Positions 48,893 through 58,000 of a DNA stretch of 64,000 nucleotides are shown one piece after another. A program made the position numbers and the translations under genes. Source of the DNA: Paenibacillus sp. SZ31 (GTDB lineage: Bacteria; Bacillota; Bacilli; Paenibacillales; Paenibacillaceae); contig NZ_JABBEA010000015.1 of the NCBI RefSeq assembly GCF_012912005.1, positions 79,006 to 143,005 on the forward strand, in the 5' to 3' direction. Under the pieces are notes generated by a model, which had not been told where the DNA came from, made no database searches, and worked only from the letters and a program-made list of their open reading frames with translations. Position 1 is the stretch's first letter. Every line of letters begins with the position of its first letter.

Positions 48893-49753
48893 ATGACGTT
48901 TCAGCCCAACCCAACCGCTCCTGGCAACCTTGAGCATATCGCACGCAGTATCGTTCAGATTCCACATGCCGAACAATGGACCATGAAGTCCCGTTCAGGC
49001 CATCATGATTATCAGATCATGGTATTCAAGCCTGCCGAACCTCCGCCCCCGTCCGGTTACCCGGTAATCTACCTGCTGGATGCCAATTCCGTATTCGGCA
49101 CGATGGTGGAAGCTGTTCGTGTGCAGGGACGCAGACCGGAGAAGACAGGAGCAGTCCCGGCCATTGTCGTAGGCATTGGGTACCTGATCGCGGGCCCCTT
49201 TTCCCCTCATCGTTACTATGACTTTACTCCAAAGGCCACAACGGAATATACCGCAAAATCCGACGGTACACCTTTGCCAGAACAAGGAGGTGCCGATGAG
49301 TTCTTGCGATTTATTGAAGAAGAACTGAAGCCCGATATAGAGCAGCAATTTCAGATTGATCGGGACAGACAGGCTATATTTGGTCACTCGCTTGGTGGGT
49401 TGTTCGTGATCCATGCGTTGTTCACGAAGCCAGAGGCTTTTCGATATTACATTGCGGGAAGTCCCTCATTGCACTGGAACCAGAAGGTGATGCAGGCGGA
49501 GGAACAGGAATTCGTCGCAAGGCTGGAGCAGCATCCGGTGAACGTGAAGGTGTGGATTGGTATGGGAGAACAGGAGAAAACCCACCCGGCCCGCAACAAT
49601 GATAAAGCATCAAGTCTGACGGAGCGCTTATCCGCATTGAAGCAGCCGGGGGTAGATATCGTCTACACTGAGTTCGAGGAAGAGAACCATGTCTCGGTAT
49701 TGCCTTTTCTGATCAGTCGCACGATGCGTTTTGCCTTTAGTCCGGAGTCATAG
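48893..49753 (+). CDS. Siderophore trilactone esterase (BesA/IroE-like alpha/beta hydrolase)
   Basis: A 286-residue alpha/beta hydrolase: oxyanion segment YPVIYLLDANSVFGTMVEAV near residue 55, nucleophile elbow FGHSLGGLFVIHAL (Ser near residue 166), an acid region KVWIGMGEQEKTHP and the histidine in EEENHVSVLPFLISR near 268. Proteins of this type hydrolyse the ferric trilactone of catecholate siderophores to release iron; BesA does this for bacillibactin. I see no signal peptide, which fits cytoplasmic action. GAGGAGGAC precedes the ATG. It is the first gene of the Fur-controlled dhb operon. Confidence 0.88.
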   Translation: MTFQPNPTAPGNLEHIARSIVQIPHAEQWTMKSRSGHHDYQIMVFKPAEPPPPSGYPVIYLLDANSVFGTMVEAVRVQGRRPEKTGAVPAIVVGIGYLIAGPFSPHRYYDFTPKATTEYTAKSDGTPLPEQGGADEFLRFIEEELKPDIEQQFQIDRDRQAIFGHSLGGLFVIHALFTKPEAFRYYIAGSPSLHWNQKVMQAEEQEFVARLEQHPVNVKVWIGMGEQEKTHPARNNDKASSLTERLSALKQPGVDIVYTEFEEENHVSVLPFLISRTMRFAFSPES

Positions 49754-49940
49754 AGGGTTGGAATGAGGGACGTGTTTGCAGACGAGAGTCATATGAATCA
49801 GGGATCAGCGAGCGGCAGGAGCAGAGGGACAGCTATGTTTCGAGTTTACGGATGATCACACTCAACTGGATAGAACCAAGCCAACACATCGCTCCAACAG
49901 GGGAGAACACAGCTATAAGGCAGTAAGGGAGGTACACGAG

Positions 49941-50726
49941 GTGAGCTACACAGGAATAGCTGGAAAAGTGGCCGTGGTCACCGGTGCTGCGCAAGGGATC
50001 GGTGAAGCGGTGGCGAGATTGCTTGCACAGAATGGCGCTATCGTTGCTCTGGTGGATCGACAGGAAGATGCGTTGAATCAACTGGTCACCGATCTGTGCA
50101 GTCAGGGCCATCAGGCAACAGCCCACGTTGCTGATATATCGGATCGTCAAGCCGTTGAGGATACCGTTCAACGGATCGAAGAGACCGTGGGTCCCGTTGG
50201 CATTCTGGTGAATGCCGCGGGTGTACTGCACACAGGGGCAGTTAAAGAGCTGACAGATGAAGAATGGACGAGGACGTTTGACGTGAATACACACGGTGTA
50301 TTTTACATGTCACGTGCGGTAGTAAGAAATATGGCTGAACGCCAAACGGGTGCGGTAGTTACCGTTGGTTCGAATGCTGCCGGTGTTCCGCGAATGCACA
50401 TGTCTGCCTATGCGGCTTCCAAAGCCGCCTCAACCATCTTCACCAAATGTCTGGCCCTGGAATACGCTGATCAGCACATTCGGTGCAATATTGTCTCTCC
50501 AGGCTCAACGGATACGCCAATGCAGCGGGCTATGTGGCAGGATGAGCATGGTGGAGAGGCAGTCATTGCAGGATCACCGCAAACCTTTCGCCTGGGCATA
50601 CCGCTGAACAGGATGGCATTGCCAGAGGATATCGCGGATGCGGTGGTCTACCTGGTATCGGATCAAGCCAGACATATAACGATGCATGATCTGTGTGTGG
50701 ATGGAGGCGCCACGCTTGGTGCCTGA
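49941..50726 (+). CDS. dhbA: 2,3-dihydro-2,3-dihydroxybenzoate dehydrogenase
   Basis: A 261-residue SDR with TGAAQGIG near residue 15, NAAG near 91, YAASKAAST (YxxxK) near 157, SPGSTDTPMQRAMW and the C-terminal LCVDGGATLGA; SPGSTDT-MQ is characteristic of DhbA/EntA. It oxidises 2,3-dihydro-DHB to 2,3-dihydroxybenzoate with NAD. I chose the GTG at 49941, with GGGAGG upstream. It is followed by dhbC after 26 bases, the usual dhb gene order. Confidence 0.95.
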   Translation: MSYTGIAGKVAVVTGAAQGIGEAVARLLAQNGAIVALVDRQEDALNQLVTDLCSQGHQATAHVADISDRQAVEDTVQRIEETVGPVGILVNAAGVLHTGAVKELTDEEWTRTFDVNTHGVFYMSRAVVRNMAERQTGAVVTVGSNAAGVPRMHMSAYAASKAASTIFTKCLALEYADQHIRCNIVSPGSTDTPMQRAMWQDEHGGEAVIAGSPQTFRLGIPLNRMALPEDIADAVVYLVSDQARHITMHDLCVDGGATLGA

Positions 50727-50752
50727 ATCAAGAGATAAGGAGATGATGAATC

Positions 50753-52096
50753 ATGTCAAAAGCGGGTACGGTTACTGCAATTTCCGCCATACACCTTCTG
50801 GAGCAATATCGGGAGGGGACGTCCTTTTTCTGGTCTTCACCGCAACATACCTTGCTCGCGCAAGGAGAACGGATTCGTTGGTCTCCGCTACATGCGGAGC
50901 ACGCAATTGTATCAGATCCCAGCGATTCTGCTGATGTTATTGAACATAAACATAAGGAAGAGATACATCTTTTCATACATGGTATTCAACAGCTTATGGA
51001 CAAGGCCAAACAAGCTGGTCAATCGAACCCGATGGTGGTTGGCGCCATTCCGTTTGATCCGCTAGACGCTGCTGCTGAGATATATGTACCAGAGACGGTG
51101 CAGTGGGCTGAACCGTTACCCTCGGAAACACGAGCATTAATTCAGAAGCTGCCAGCAGCCGTAGGTTGTGAGGTCGTTGAGGCACCTACGGGCACAGTGT
51201 ATGAGCAAAGTGTAGACAACGTATTGGTTGACCTGAACCAGGGTGATCTTCACAAAGTCGTGTTATCCCGTACACTTGAGGTGACTTCACAGACCATCGT
51301 GGACACGCATCAATTACTGCGTAATCTGTTCAGAGACAACACACATGGATATACATTCGCTGTACCAATGAAGAGCATAACTCAGTCAAAAAGTACTCTA
51401 ACAACGAAGAAAAAACATTCAAAAGTAGACGAACAAATTGGAAACCAAACGAGTCGCACCTTCATCGGTGCAAGTCCAGAACTATTAGTTACCCGCAAAG
51501 GATTGAAAGTACGTGCCAACCCACTGGCAGGCTCTGCTGCCCGGAGTGAAGATCCAGCGGAAGATCGCCGCCGTGCAGAGGCACTGCTGGCTTCAGCCAA
51601 GGATCGGCATGAACATGCCGTAGTCATTGAGGCAGTTGCGGAGGCACTGCGCCCATTATGCCGCCAACTATCCGTTCCAGCAGAACCTTCGCTGATTCAG
51701 ACGCGCACAATGTGGCATTTATCCACTGAAATCCACGGAGAGCTGGCGGACGCGGCCACAACGTCACTGGAGCTGGCTTTGGCTCTTCATCCCACACCCG
51801 CCATCTGTGGAACGCCTGTACAGGCTGCGCGGGCAGCGATTAAGCAACAGGAGCCGTTCGACCGGGGATTATTTACGGGAATGGTGGGCTGGTGCGACAG
51901 TGAGGGCGACGGCGAGTGGGCCGTAACGATCCGATGTGCTGAAGTGGAAGGCACAGCTGTAAAATTGTTCGCTGGAGCGGGCATTGTAGCAGGTTCTACG
52001 GCAGAAGCTGAGCTGGCAGAGACTGCTGCCAAGTTCAGAACGATGCTGCTCGCGATGGGTTTGGATTCGACTGTGTCCAGTCGGAAGGAGGAATGA
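50753..52096 (+). CDS. dhbC: Isochorismate synthase with an unusual insertion
   Basis: A 447-residue chorismate-utilising enzyme. The C-terminal catalytic domain shows NQGDLHKVVLSRTLEV near residue 160, GASPELLVTRKGLKVRANPLAGSA near 240 and LHPTPAICGTPVQAARAAI near 343. It converts chorismate to isochorismate for DHB. The protein is longer than B. subtilis DhbC (398). Part of the excess is a Lys/Ser/Thr-rich insertion at about residues 206-235 (MKSITQSKSTLTTKKKHSK) between the motifs YTFAVP and RTFIGASPE, with AT-richer codons. The core motifs on both sides are intact, so it is probably a surface loop. AAGGAG precedes the ATG. Confidence 0.93.
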   Translation: MSKAGTVTAISAIHLLEQYREGTSFFWSSPQHTLLAQGERIRWSPLHAEHAIVSDPSDSADVIEHKHKEEIHLFIHGIQQLMDKAKQAGQSNPMVVGAIPFDPLDAAAEIYVPETVQWAEPLPSETRALIQKLPAAVGCEVVEAPTGTVYEQSVDNVLVDLNQGDLHKVVLSRTLEVTSQTIVDTHQLLRNLFRDNTHGYTFAVPMKSITQSKSTLTTKKKHSKVDEQIGNQTSRTFIGASPELLVTRKGLKVRANPLAGSAARSEDPAEDRRRAEALLASAKDRHEHAVVIEAVAEALRPLCRQLSVPAEPSLIQTRTMWHLSTEIHGELADAATTSLELALALHPTPAICGTPVQAARAAIKQQEPFDRGLFTGMVGWCDSEGDGEWAVTIRCAEVEGTAVKLFAGAGIVAGSTAEAELAETAAKFRTMLLAMGLDSTVSSRKEE

Positions 52097-52099
52097 GCA

Positions 52100-53716
52100 A
52101 TGCTGTCAGGATATCAGGCTTGGCCTGAGGAAGTTGCAGAGCGTTATCGGCAGGAGGGTTGCTGGGAAGGGATTACGTTTGGAGAGATGCTTCGCCAGCG
52201 TGCTGGTCTATATGGCAATCGAGTAGCCGTTATTAGTGGTGAAGACCAATTCACTTATGCAGAACTGGATGAACGGGTGGATCGATTGGCTTCCGGTTTA
52301 TATGCCAAAGGCATACGGCAGCATGACCGGGTTATTATTCAGCTGCCCAATATTACAGCGTTTATTGAAGCCTGTTTTGCTTTATTCCGCATTGGTGCGT
52401 TGCCTGTATTCGCTCTTCCTTTGCATCGAAAGAGCGAAATCACATATTTCGCTCGTTTCTCTGAGGCCGTAGCATACCTGATTCCGGATCAGGATGGAGG
52501 ATTTGATTATCGCACGTTGGCAGAGGAGGTACAGGCAGAGGTTCCGGGACTTCGGCATATTTTCGTGGCGGGAGAGGCCGGGCCGTTTACAGCTTTGGAA
52601 GATGTCTATGCAGAGCCTATCACACTGCCGGGTGAACCGACGTCTTCAGATGTTGCTTTTCTACAGTTGTCGGGTGGAAGCACCGGGTTGTCCAAGATGA
52701 TCCCACGTACCCATGATGACTACATCTACAGCTTACGAAGAAGCGTTGAGGTGTGTGGTCTCAGTCCCGAAAGCGTCTATCTGGCTGCACTACCTGTAGC
52801 ACATAACTATCCAATGAGCTCACCTGGCATTCTGGGCACGTTGTACGCAGGTGGAACGATTGTGTTGTCACGAGGATCGAGCCCGGATGAAGCCTTTCCG
52901 CTGATTATGCGCCATCAGGTAACGATCACGGCTTTGGTGCCGCCGCTGGCTCTTGTCTGGCTCAATGCAGCAGCCGCCCGAGGAACCAAGCTTCCGTCGC
53001 TCCAGGTGTTTCAAGTGGGAGGAGCCAAATTCAGTGCAGAGGTGGCGGCACGCGTCAAACCAGTTCTTGGCTGTACATTACAGCAGGTTTTTGGCATGGC
53101 CGAAGGGCTGGTGAACTACACACGTCTTGACGATTCGGAGCATGTCATTACCCATACACAAGGGAAACCGATGTCTCCCTATGACGAGGTGCGGATTGTG
53201 GATGACGAAGACGTTGAGGTGGAGCAGGGACAAGCCGGACACCTGCTGACACGCGGGCCCTATACCATTCGTGGTTATTACAAAGCCGAGGAGCATAACG
53301 CCAGATCGTTTACTACCGACGGTTTCTATCGCACAGGCGATATTGCAAGTCTGACAGCTGACGGATATCTCGTTGTCGAGGGGCGGGCGAAGGATCAGAT
53401 TAACCGTGGCGGGGATAAAGTAGCTGCCGAGGAAGTGGAAAATCATCTGCTGGCCCATCCTGGTGTGCATGATGTAGCCTTGGTCTCCATGCCCGATGAG
53501 TATCTGGGCGAGCGCTCTTGCGCCTTTATCGTGCCAAGCGGTGAAGCTCTGGCGGTGGCCGAGATCAAGTCTTTTCTACGCAATCGGGGCCTGGCCAGTT
53601 ATAAAATCCCGGACCGGATTGAGTTGGTGGATGCTTTTCCGAAGACACAAGTGGGCAAGGTCAGCAAAAAAGCATTACGGGAAATGTTGACCATCGAGCA
53701 ACCTGTATCTAAATAA
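52100..53716 (+). CDS. dhbE: 2,3-dihydroxybenzoate-AMP ligase
   Basis: A 538-residue stand-alone aryl adenylating enzyme. It shows the core motifs FLQLSGGSTGLSKMIPRTHD (A3) near residue 192, FGMAEGLVNYT (A5) near 331, YRTGDIASLTADGYLVVEGR (A7/A8) near 413 and KTQVGKVSKKALRE (A10) near 515. The asparagine in PVAHNYPMSS near 235 is the residue that recognises the catechol carboxylate in DhbE. It activates DHB and loads it onto the carrier domain of DhbB. AAGGAGGAATG precedes the ATG. It is followed not by dhbB directly but by a MITE-like element. Confidence 0.96.
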   Translation: MLSGYQAWPEEVAERYRQEGCWEGITFGEMLRQRAGLYGNRVAVISGEDQFTYAELDERVDRLASGLYAKGIRQHDRVIIQLPNITAFIEACFALFRIGALPVFALPLHRKSEITYFARFSEAVAYLIPDQDGGFDYRTLAEEVQAEVPGLRHIFVAGEAGPFTALEDVYAEPITLPGEPTSSDVAFLQLSGGSTGLSKMIPRTHDDYIYSLRRSVEVCGLSPESVYLAALPVAHNYPMSSPGILGTLYAGGTIVLSRGSSPDEAFPLIMRHQVTITALVPPLALVWLNAAAARGTKLPSLQVFQVGGAKFSAEVAARVKPVLGCTLQQVFGMAEGLVNYTRLDDSEHVITHTQGKPMSPYDEVRIVDDEDVEVEQGQAGHLLTRGPYTIRGYYKAEEHNARSFTTDGFYRTGDIASLTADGYLVVEGRAKDQINRGGDKVAAEEVENHLLAHPGVHDVALVSMPDEYLGERSCAFIVPSGEALAVAEIKSFLRNRGLASYKIPDRIELVDAFPKTQVGKVSKKALREMLTIEQPVSK

Positions 53717-53743
53717 GAATTACTAACAGATAACGTTACATTT

Positions 53744-53970
53744 TATCAGTTGAACTAACCATTTACACAAGAACGTAGAGGGCAGAAATAACCTGAAGAA
53801 GCGAAGCGTTCGCCCAAAAGCTTTCTGCAAGAAAGCTACATCGGAAGCATACGCTATCACCGGATTTTCACCTTTGTAAAATTGAATCAAAAAATCTGGG
53901 GATAACAGCGATCGGAAGGTTATTCTGTCATCGGAGTGGCAAGTGTAAACATTCTTTAGTTCAACTGATA
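53744..53970. mobile_element. MITE-like inverted-repeat element inside the dhb operon
   Basis: A roughly 227-bp noncoding element bounded by perfect 15-bp inverted repeats, TATCAGTTGAACTAA (53744-53758) and TTAGTTCAACTGATA (53956-53970); similarity extends a little inward (TTTACAC and GTGTAAA). It contains further dyads: AGAAATAACCT/AGGTTATTCT and the hairpin AGCTTTCT-GCA-AGAAAGCT. It has no coding frame I can support and no clear target duplication. I believe similar elements are repeated in Paenibacillus genomes, but that is from memory. Confidence 0.7.
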
Positions 53971-54014
53971 TGGCTGAACATGATCTGATAAATATAGCGA
54001 AAAGAGGGATATTC

Positions 54015-55013
54015 ATGGCACTTCCAGTGATTCAACCATATGCAATGCCTGTAGCGTCGGAGCTTCCGGTCAACAAGGTAGCCTGGACACCGGATGCGAA
54101 GCGTGCAGTACTCTTGATCCACGATATGCAGAACTATTTTATGAATGCATTTACGGCGGGAGCATCCCCAGTGGTCGAACTAATTGATCATATTGCACAA
54201 CTTCGTTCAACGTGTCATGAGCTCGGGATTCCCGTGGTCTACTCGGCACAACCGGGTGGACAGACACCGGAGCAGCGCGGATTACAGCTGGACTTCTGGG
54301 GTGCAGGGATCGATGGCGGGCCTGTGCAAAAAGAAATTGTTGAATCACTCGCACCCGCTCCACAGGACACCTTCATGACCAAATGGCGCTACAGCGCCTT
54401 CCAGAAGACGAAACTGCTTGAACTCATGGAGCGGCAGGGCCGGGATCAATTGATTGTCTGCGGCATATATGCGCATATCGGATGTCTGATGACGTCAAGT
54501 GAGGCATTTATGCGAGACATTCAGGCGTTTCTGGTTGCCGATGCGGTTGCTGATTTTTCGGAGGAAAAACATCGCATGGCGCTGACCTACGCGGCAGAAC
54601 GGTGTGCGGTAACACTAACGACCGCACGTTCGATTGCGTTGCTGAATGCGTCAGCCGCAGCCAGAACTGAAGTTGCAGCAACATCCGAGGCGCAGCAGCA
54701 ATCAGTATCCACCGCGGAGATTGAGAATGTCGCAGAAGGACGAGAAGGCGTTGATCAAGCAAGGCTGGCAGCATTACGGGCTCAGATTGCCGATCTGTTA
54801 CAGGAGCAGCCCGATTCAATTGGGGAGCATGATGATCTAATTCAGAACTGGGGAATGGATTCGATTCGCATGATGAGTCTGGCTGAACGTTTTCGCGCGG
54901 AAGGAGCAGAGGTTACCTTTGTCGATCTGGCAGAGCAGCCTACATTGGCAGCATGGGCAGGGCTCCTGAATAATGCCCAAGCGAAAGTACTGCCGAACGG
55001 AGATTACTTTTGA
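54015..55013 (+). CDS. dhbB: Isochorismatase with C-terminal aryl carrier domain
   Basis: A 332-residue bifunctional protein. Residues about 15-215 form the isochorismatase domain (RAVLLIHDMQNYFMNAFTAG, TKWRYSAF, LIVCGIYAHIGCLMTSSEAF), which makes 2,3-dihydro-DHB and pyruvate. After a Gln/Ala/Glu-rich linker, residues about 255-328 form the aryl carrier domain with the phosphopantetheine serine in NWGMDSIRMMSLAERF near residue 283. I chose the ATG at 54015, preceded by AAAGAGGG; upstream codons lie at the edge of the MITE-like element. The insertion of that element just before it could alter its expression relative to dhbACE. Confidence 0.96.
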   Translation: MALPVIQPYAMPVASELPVNKVAWTPDAKRAVLLIHDMQNYFMNAFTAGASPVVELIDHIAQLRSTCHELGIPVVYSAQPGGQTPEQRGLQLDFWGAGIDGGPVQKEIVESLAPAPQDTFMTKWRYSAFQKTKLLELMERQGRDQLIVCGIYAHIGCLMTSSEAFMRDIQAFLVADAVADFSEEKHRMALTYAAERCAVTLTTARSIALLNASAAARTEVAATSEAQQQSVSTAEIENVAEGREGVDQARLAALRAQIADLLQEQPDSIGEHDDLIQNWGMDSIRMMSLAERFRAEGAEVTFVDLAEQPTLAAWAGLLNNAQAKVLPNGDYF

Positions 55014-58000
55014 GCGGGGCGGTGCAGATGTCGCATCGTCGGAACACAGCTTGGCCTTTATCTTCTGCACAGTCTGGCATCTGGTATGCCCAACAGTTGA
55101 ATACGGACAACCCGATGTACAACACGGCCGAGTATGTGGTTATTGACGGTGAGATCCATACGGGACGATTTGAAGAAAGTGTACGCCAGACTGTGATGGA
55201 GGCCGAATCGCTGAATATGGTATATGGCGAAAATGAGCAAGGCCCTTGGCAATCTCAGCGCACCAACATGAATGATTGGACACTCCATGTCATGGATATG
55301 CGTGATCAGGCTGATTCTCATACGGCTGCGCTCGACTGGATGAAGCAGGATCTGGTACGGCCTGTTGATCTGGCAATGGGTCCACTCTTCACAGAAGCTC
55401 TGTTCAGGGTGAGTGAGGATCGGTATTACTGGTACCAACGCATTCACCATATTGCGATTGATGGGTACGGCGTATCCCTGATCACACGCAGGGTTGCCAG
55501 CTTGTACTCTGCAAGCATTCAGGGAGAGAGTGCAGCCCAGGCACAGGGTACGGCAGCGTTTGGATCACTGACTTCCGTTCTCGAAGAAGATGAAGCTTAC
55601 TCATCCTCCACCAACCGAGAGCAGGATCAGCAGTTCTGGATTGACCGATTCGCGGATGCACCGGATGTGGTCAGTCTGGGTGAGCGTGCTCCGCGTACAT
55701 CAACCGAGTTCCTGCGGCAGAGTGCGGTGCTCACGCCGTTACAACGGGAGCAATTGCAAGCAGCAGCGGGTAGATTCGGTGCGACTTGGCCGGATCTGTG
55801 TGTAGCGGCAACAGCGATCTATGTGCACCGGATGACAGGGGCAGCCGATGTTGTTCTGGCCTTGCCTGTGATGTGCCGATTGGGTTCAGCATCGCTGCGT
55901 GTTCCAGGCATGGTCATGAATGTGCTTCCGCTCCGCCTATACCTGGATTCGCAGATGAATCTGTCTGATTTGATGGCACAGATCGTGAAGGAGATTCGGG
56001 CTGTACGCAAACACCAGCGATATCGGCATCAGGATCTAAGGCGTGATCTCAAGCTCTTGGGAGAGAATCGGCGTCTGTTTGGACCGATGATCAATGTGAT
56101 GCCCTTCCATCATGAGTTGAATTTTGCGGGCGCACGCGGCATGATCCATAATCTGTCCACGGGTCCAGTGGATGATCTGTCGATTCATATTGTGGACCAG
56201 GGACATGGTCATGGACTGAGTATTGCTTTTGATGCGAACCCTTCGATCTATGTGGACTTGGAATTGCGTGATCACCAGCTTCGCTATGTGCAAATCCTGC
56301 AATCCCTGATGTCAGAAGGGACAGAAGACATATCGGTTGGACAGATGGACATCCTGCTCCCTGCCGAACGCGAACAAGTGCTGGAAGGATGGAATCAGAC
56401 GCATCATGCCATCGCTGAGTGGAATTCGGCAGCGCTATTTGAACGGCAGGTTCGGCGTACACCTCTTGCAACCGCAGTAACATTTGAAGGAGAAGCATTA
56501 ACCTATGCAGAGCTGAACGAACGTGCGAATCAACTGGCACATGAACTGATACAGACATACGAAGCAGGACCGGAGCAGGTGGTTGGCATTGCGATGCCTC
56601 GTTCACTGGAAGTGGTCATTGCGATTGTGGCTGTCCACAAAACAGGAGCAGCCTATCTGCCGCTTGATCCGGATTATCCCGAAGAGCGCCTGATCTATAT
56701 GCTGGAGGATGCCAAGCCTACTTGTGTGGTGACGGTAATGAACAACTTCTCACACATTCCGCAAATGTCCAGTGTACCGATTCTGGTTATGGATGAACCG
56801 GATATGATACAGGCAGTGAGCTGCCAGTCGGGAAGCAATCCCGAAGGTGATGATCTGCCAGGTACGGCTTCTCTGCTCAACCCTGCGTATCTGATCTATA
56901 CCTCCGGTTCTACAGGTAAGCCGAAGGGTGTGGTTGTAACTCATCTGGGATTAGCCAACTTGCTTGAAGATATGAAGACGAGACTGCAGGTCGGTCCGCA
57001 GGATCGCTGGCTGTCGGTGACCACGATTGCTTTTGACATCTCTGTACTGGAAATCTTCCTGCCACTGACGACTGGAGCAAGACTGGATATCGCGCAAAAG
57101 GAAACGATTCTTGATCCGGTAGCACTGGCCGGAAAGATGAGAGAACAAGAGACGACGATCATGCAGGCTACGCCAACGTTATGGCAGTCTCTGGTGACGA
57201 GCCGTCCGGGAAGGTTCGACGGGCTAACGGTGATTACGGGAGGAGAGGCCTTATCCGAGGAACTAAAGCTTTCGCTGGAGGCGTGGGGCTGTCAGGTCAA
57301 TAATCAATACGGACCTACGGAGACAACCATCTATTCTACAGCTGCATCGCTGGGGAATGAACATACAGGCAAACCATCCATTGGTGGTCCGGTTCGTAAC
57401 ACACAGCTCTATGTGCTGGATGAGAGCATGCAGCCTGTACCTCCTGGTGTAGCAGGGGAATTGTATATCGCAGGAGAGGGACTTGCACGGGGATATTTGG
57501 GCAGACCTGATCTGACCGCAGAACGTTTTGTTGCGAGTCCCTTCGGACAACCGGGCAGTCGAATGTACCGGACAGGAGACTTGGCCAAATGGTTGCCGGA
57601 CGGTTCTATCGATTATTTGGGACGGGCAGATCATCAGATCAAAATTAGAGGCTTCCGCATTGAACTGGGGGAGATTGAGTCGGTCATCTCCAGATATCCG
57701 GGTGTAACACAGGTTACGATCATGGCACGTGAAGACCAACCTGGGAACCAGCGGTTAGCGGCATATATCGTGGCTGATGCGGAAGAGCATCAAGCTGACA
57801 TCGATCTGGCTGATATCAGAGTACATGTAGCTGATACGTTACCGGATTACATGGTGCCCTCTGCCTTCATGCTGCTTCCAGAGATGCCGCTGACACCGAA
57901 CAAAAAGATCGATCGCAAACGGCTTCCTGTGCCTGCATTGACATCTAATGCAAACGGGAGGGAGGCACGTACACCGCAGGAAGAGATCCTTTGCAGCCTG

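Noticed and set aside
53723..54016. 97-codon minus-strand frame spanning the dhbE-dhbB gap
   Set aside because: It simply reads through the MITE-like inverted-repeat element and shows no protein features.
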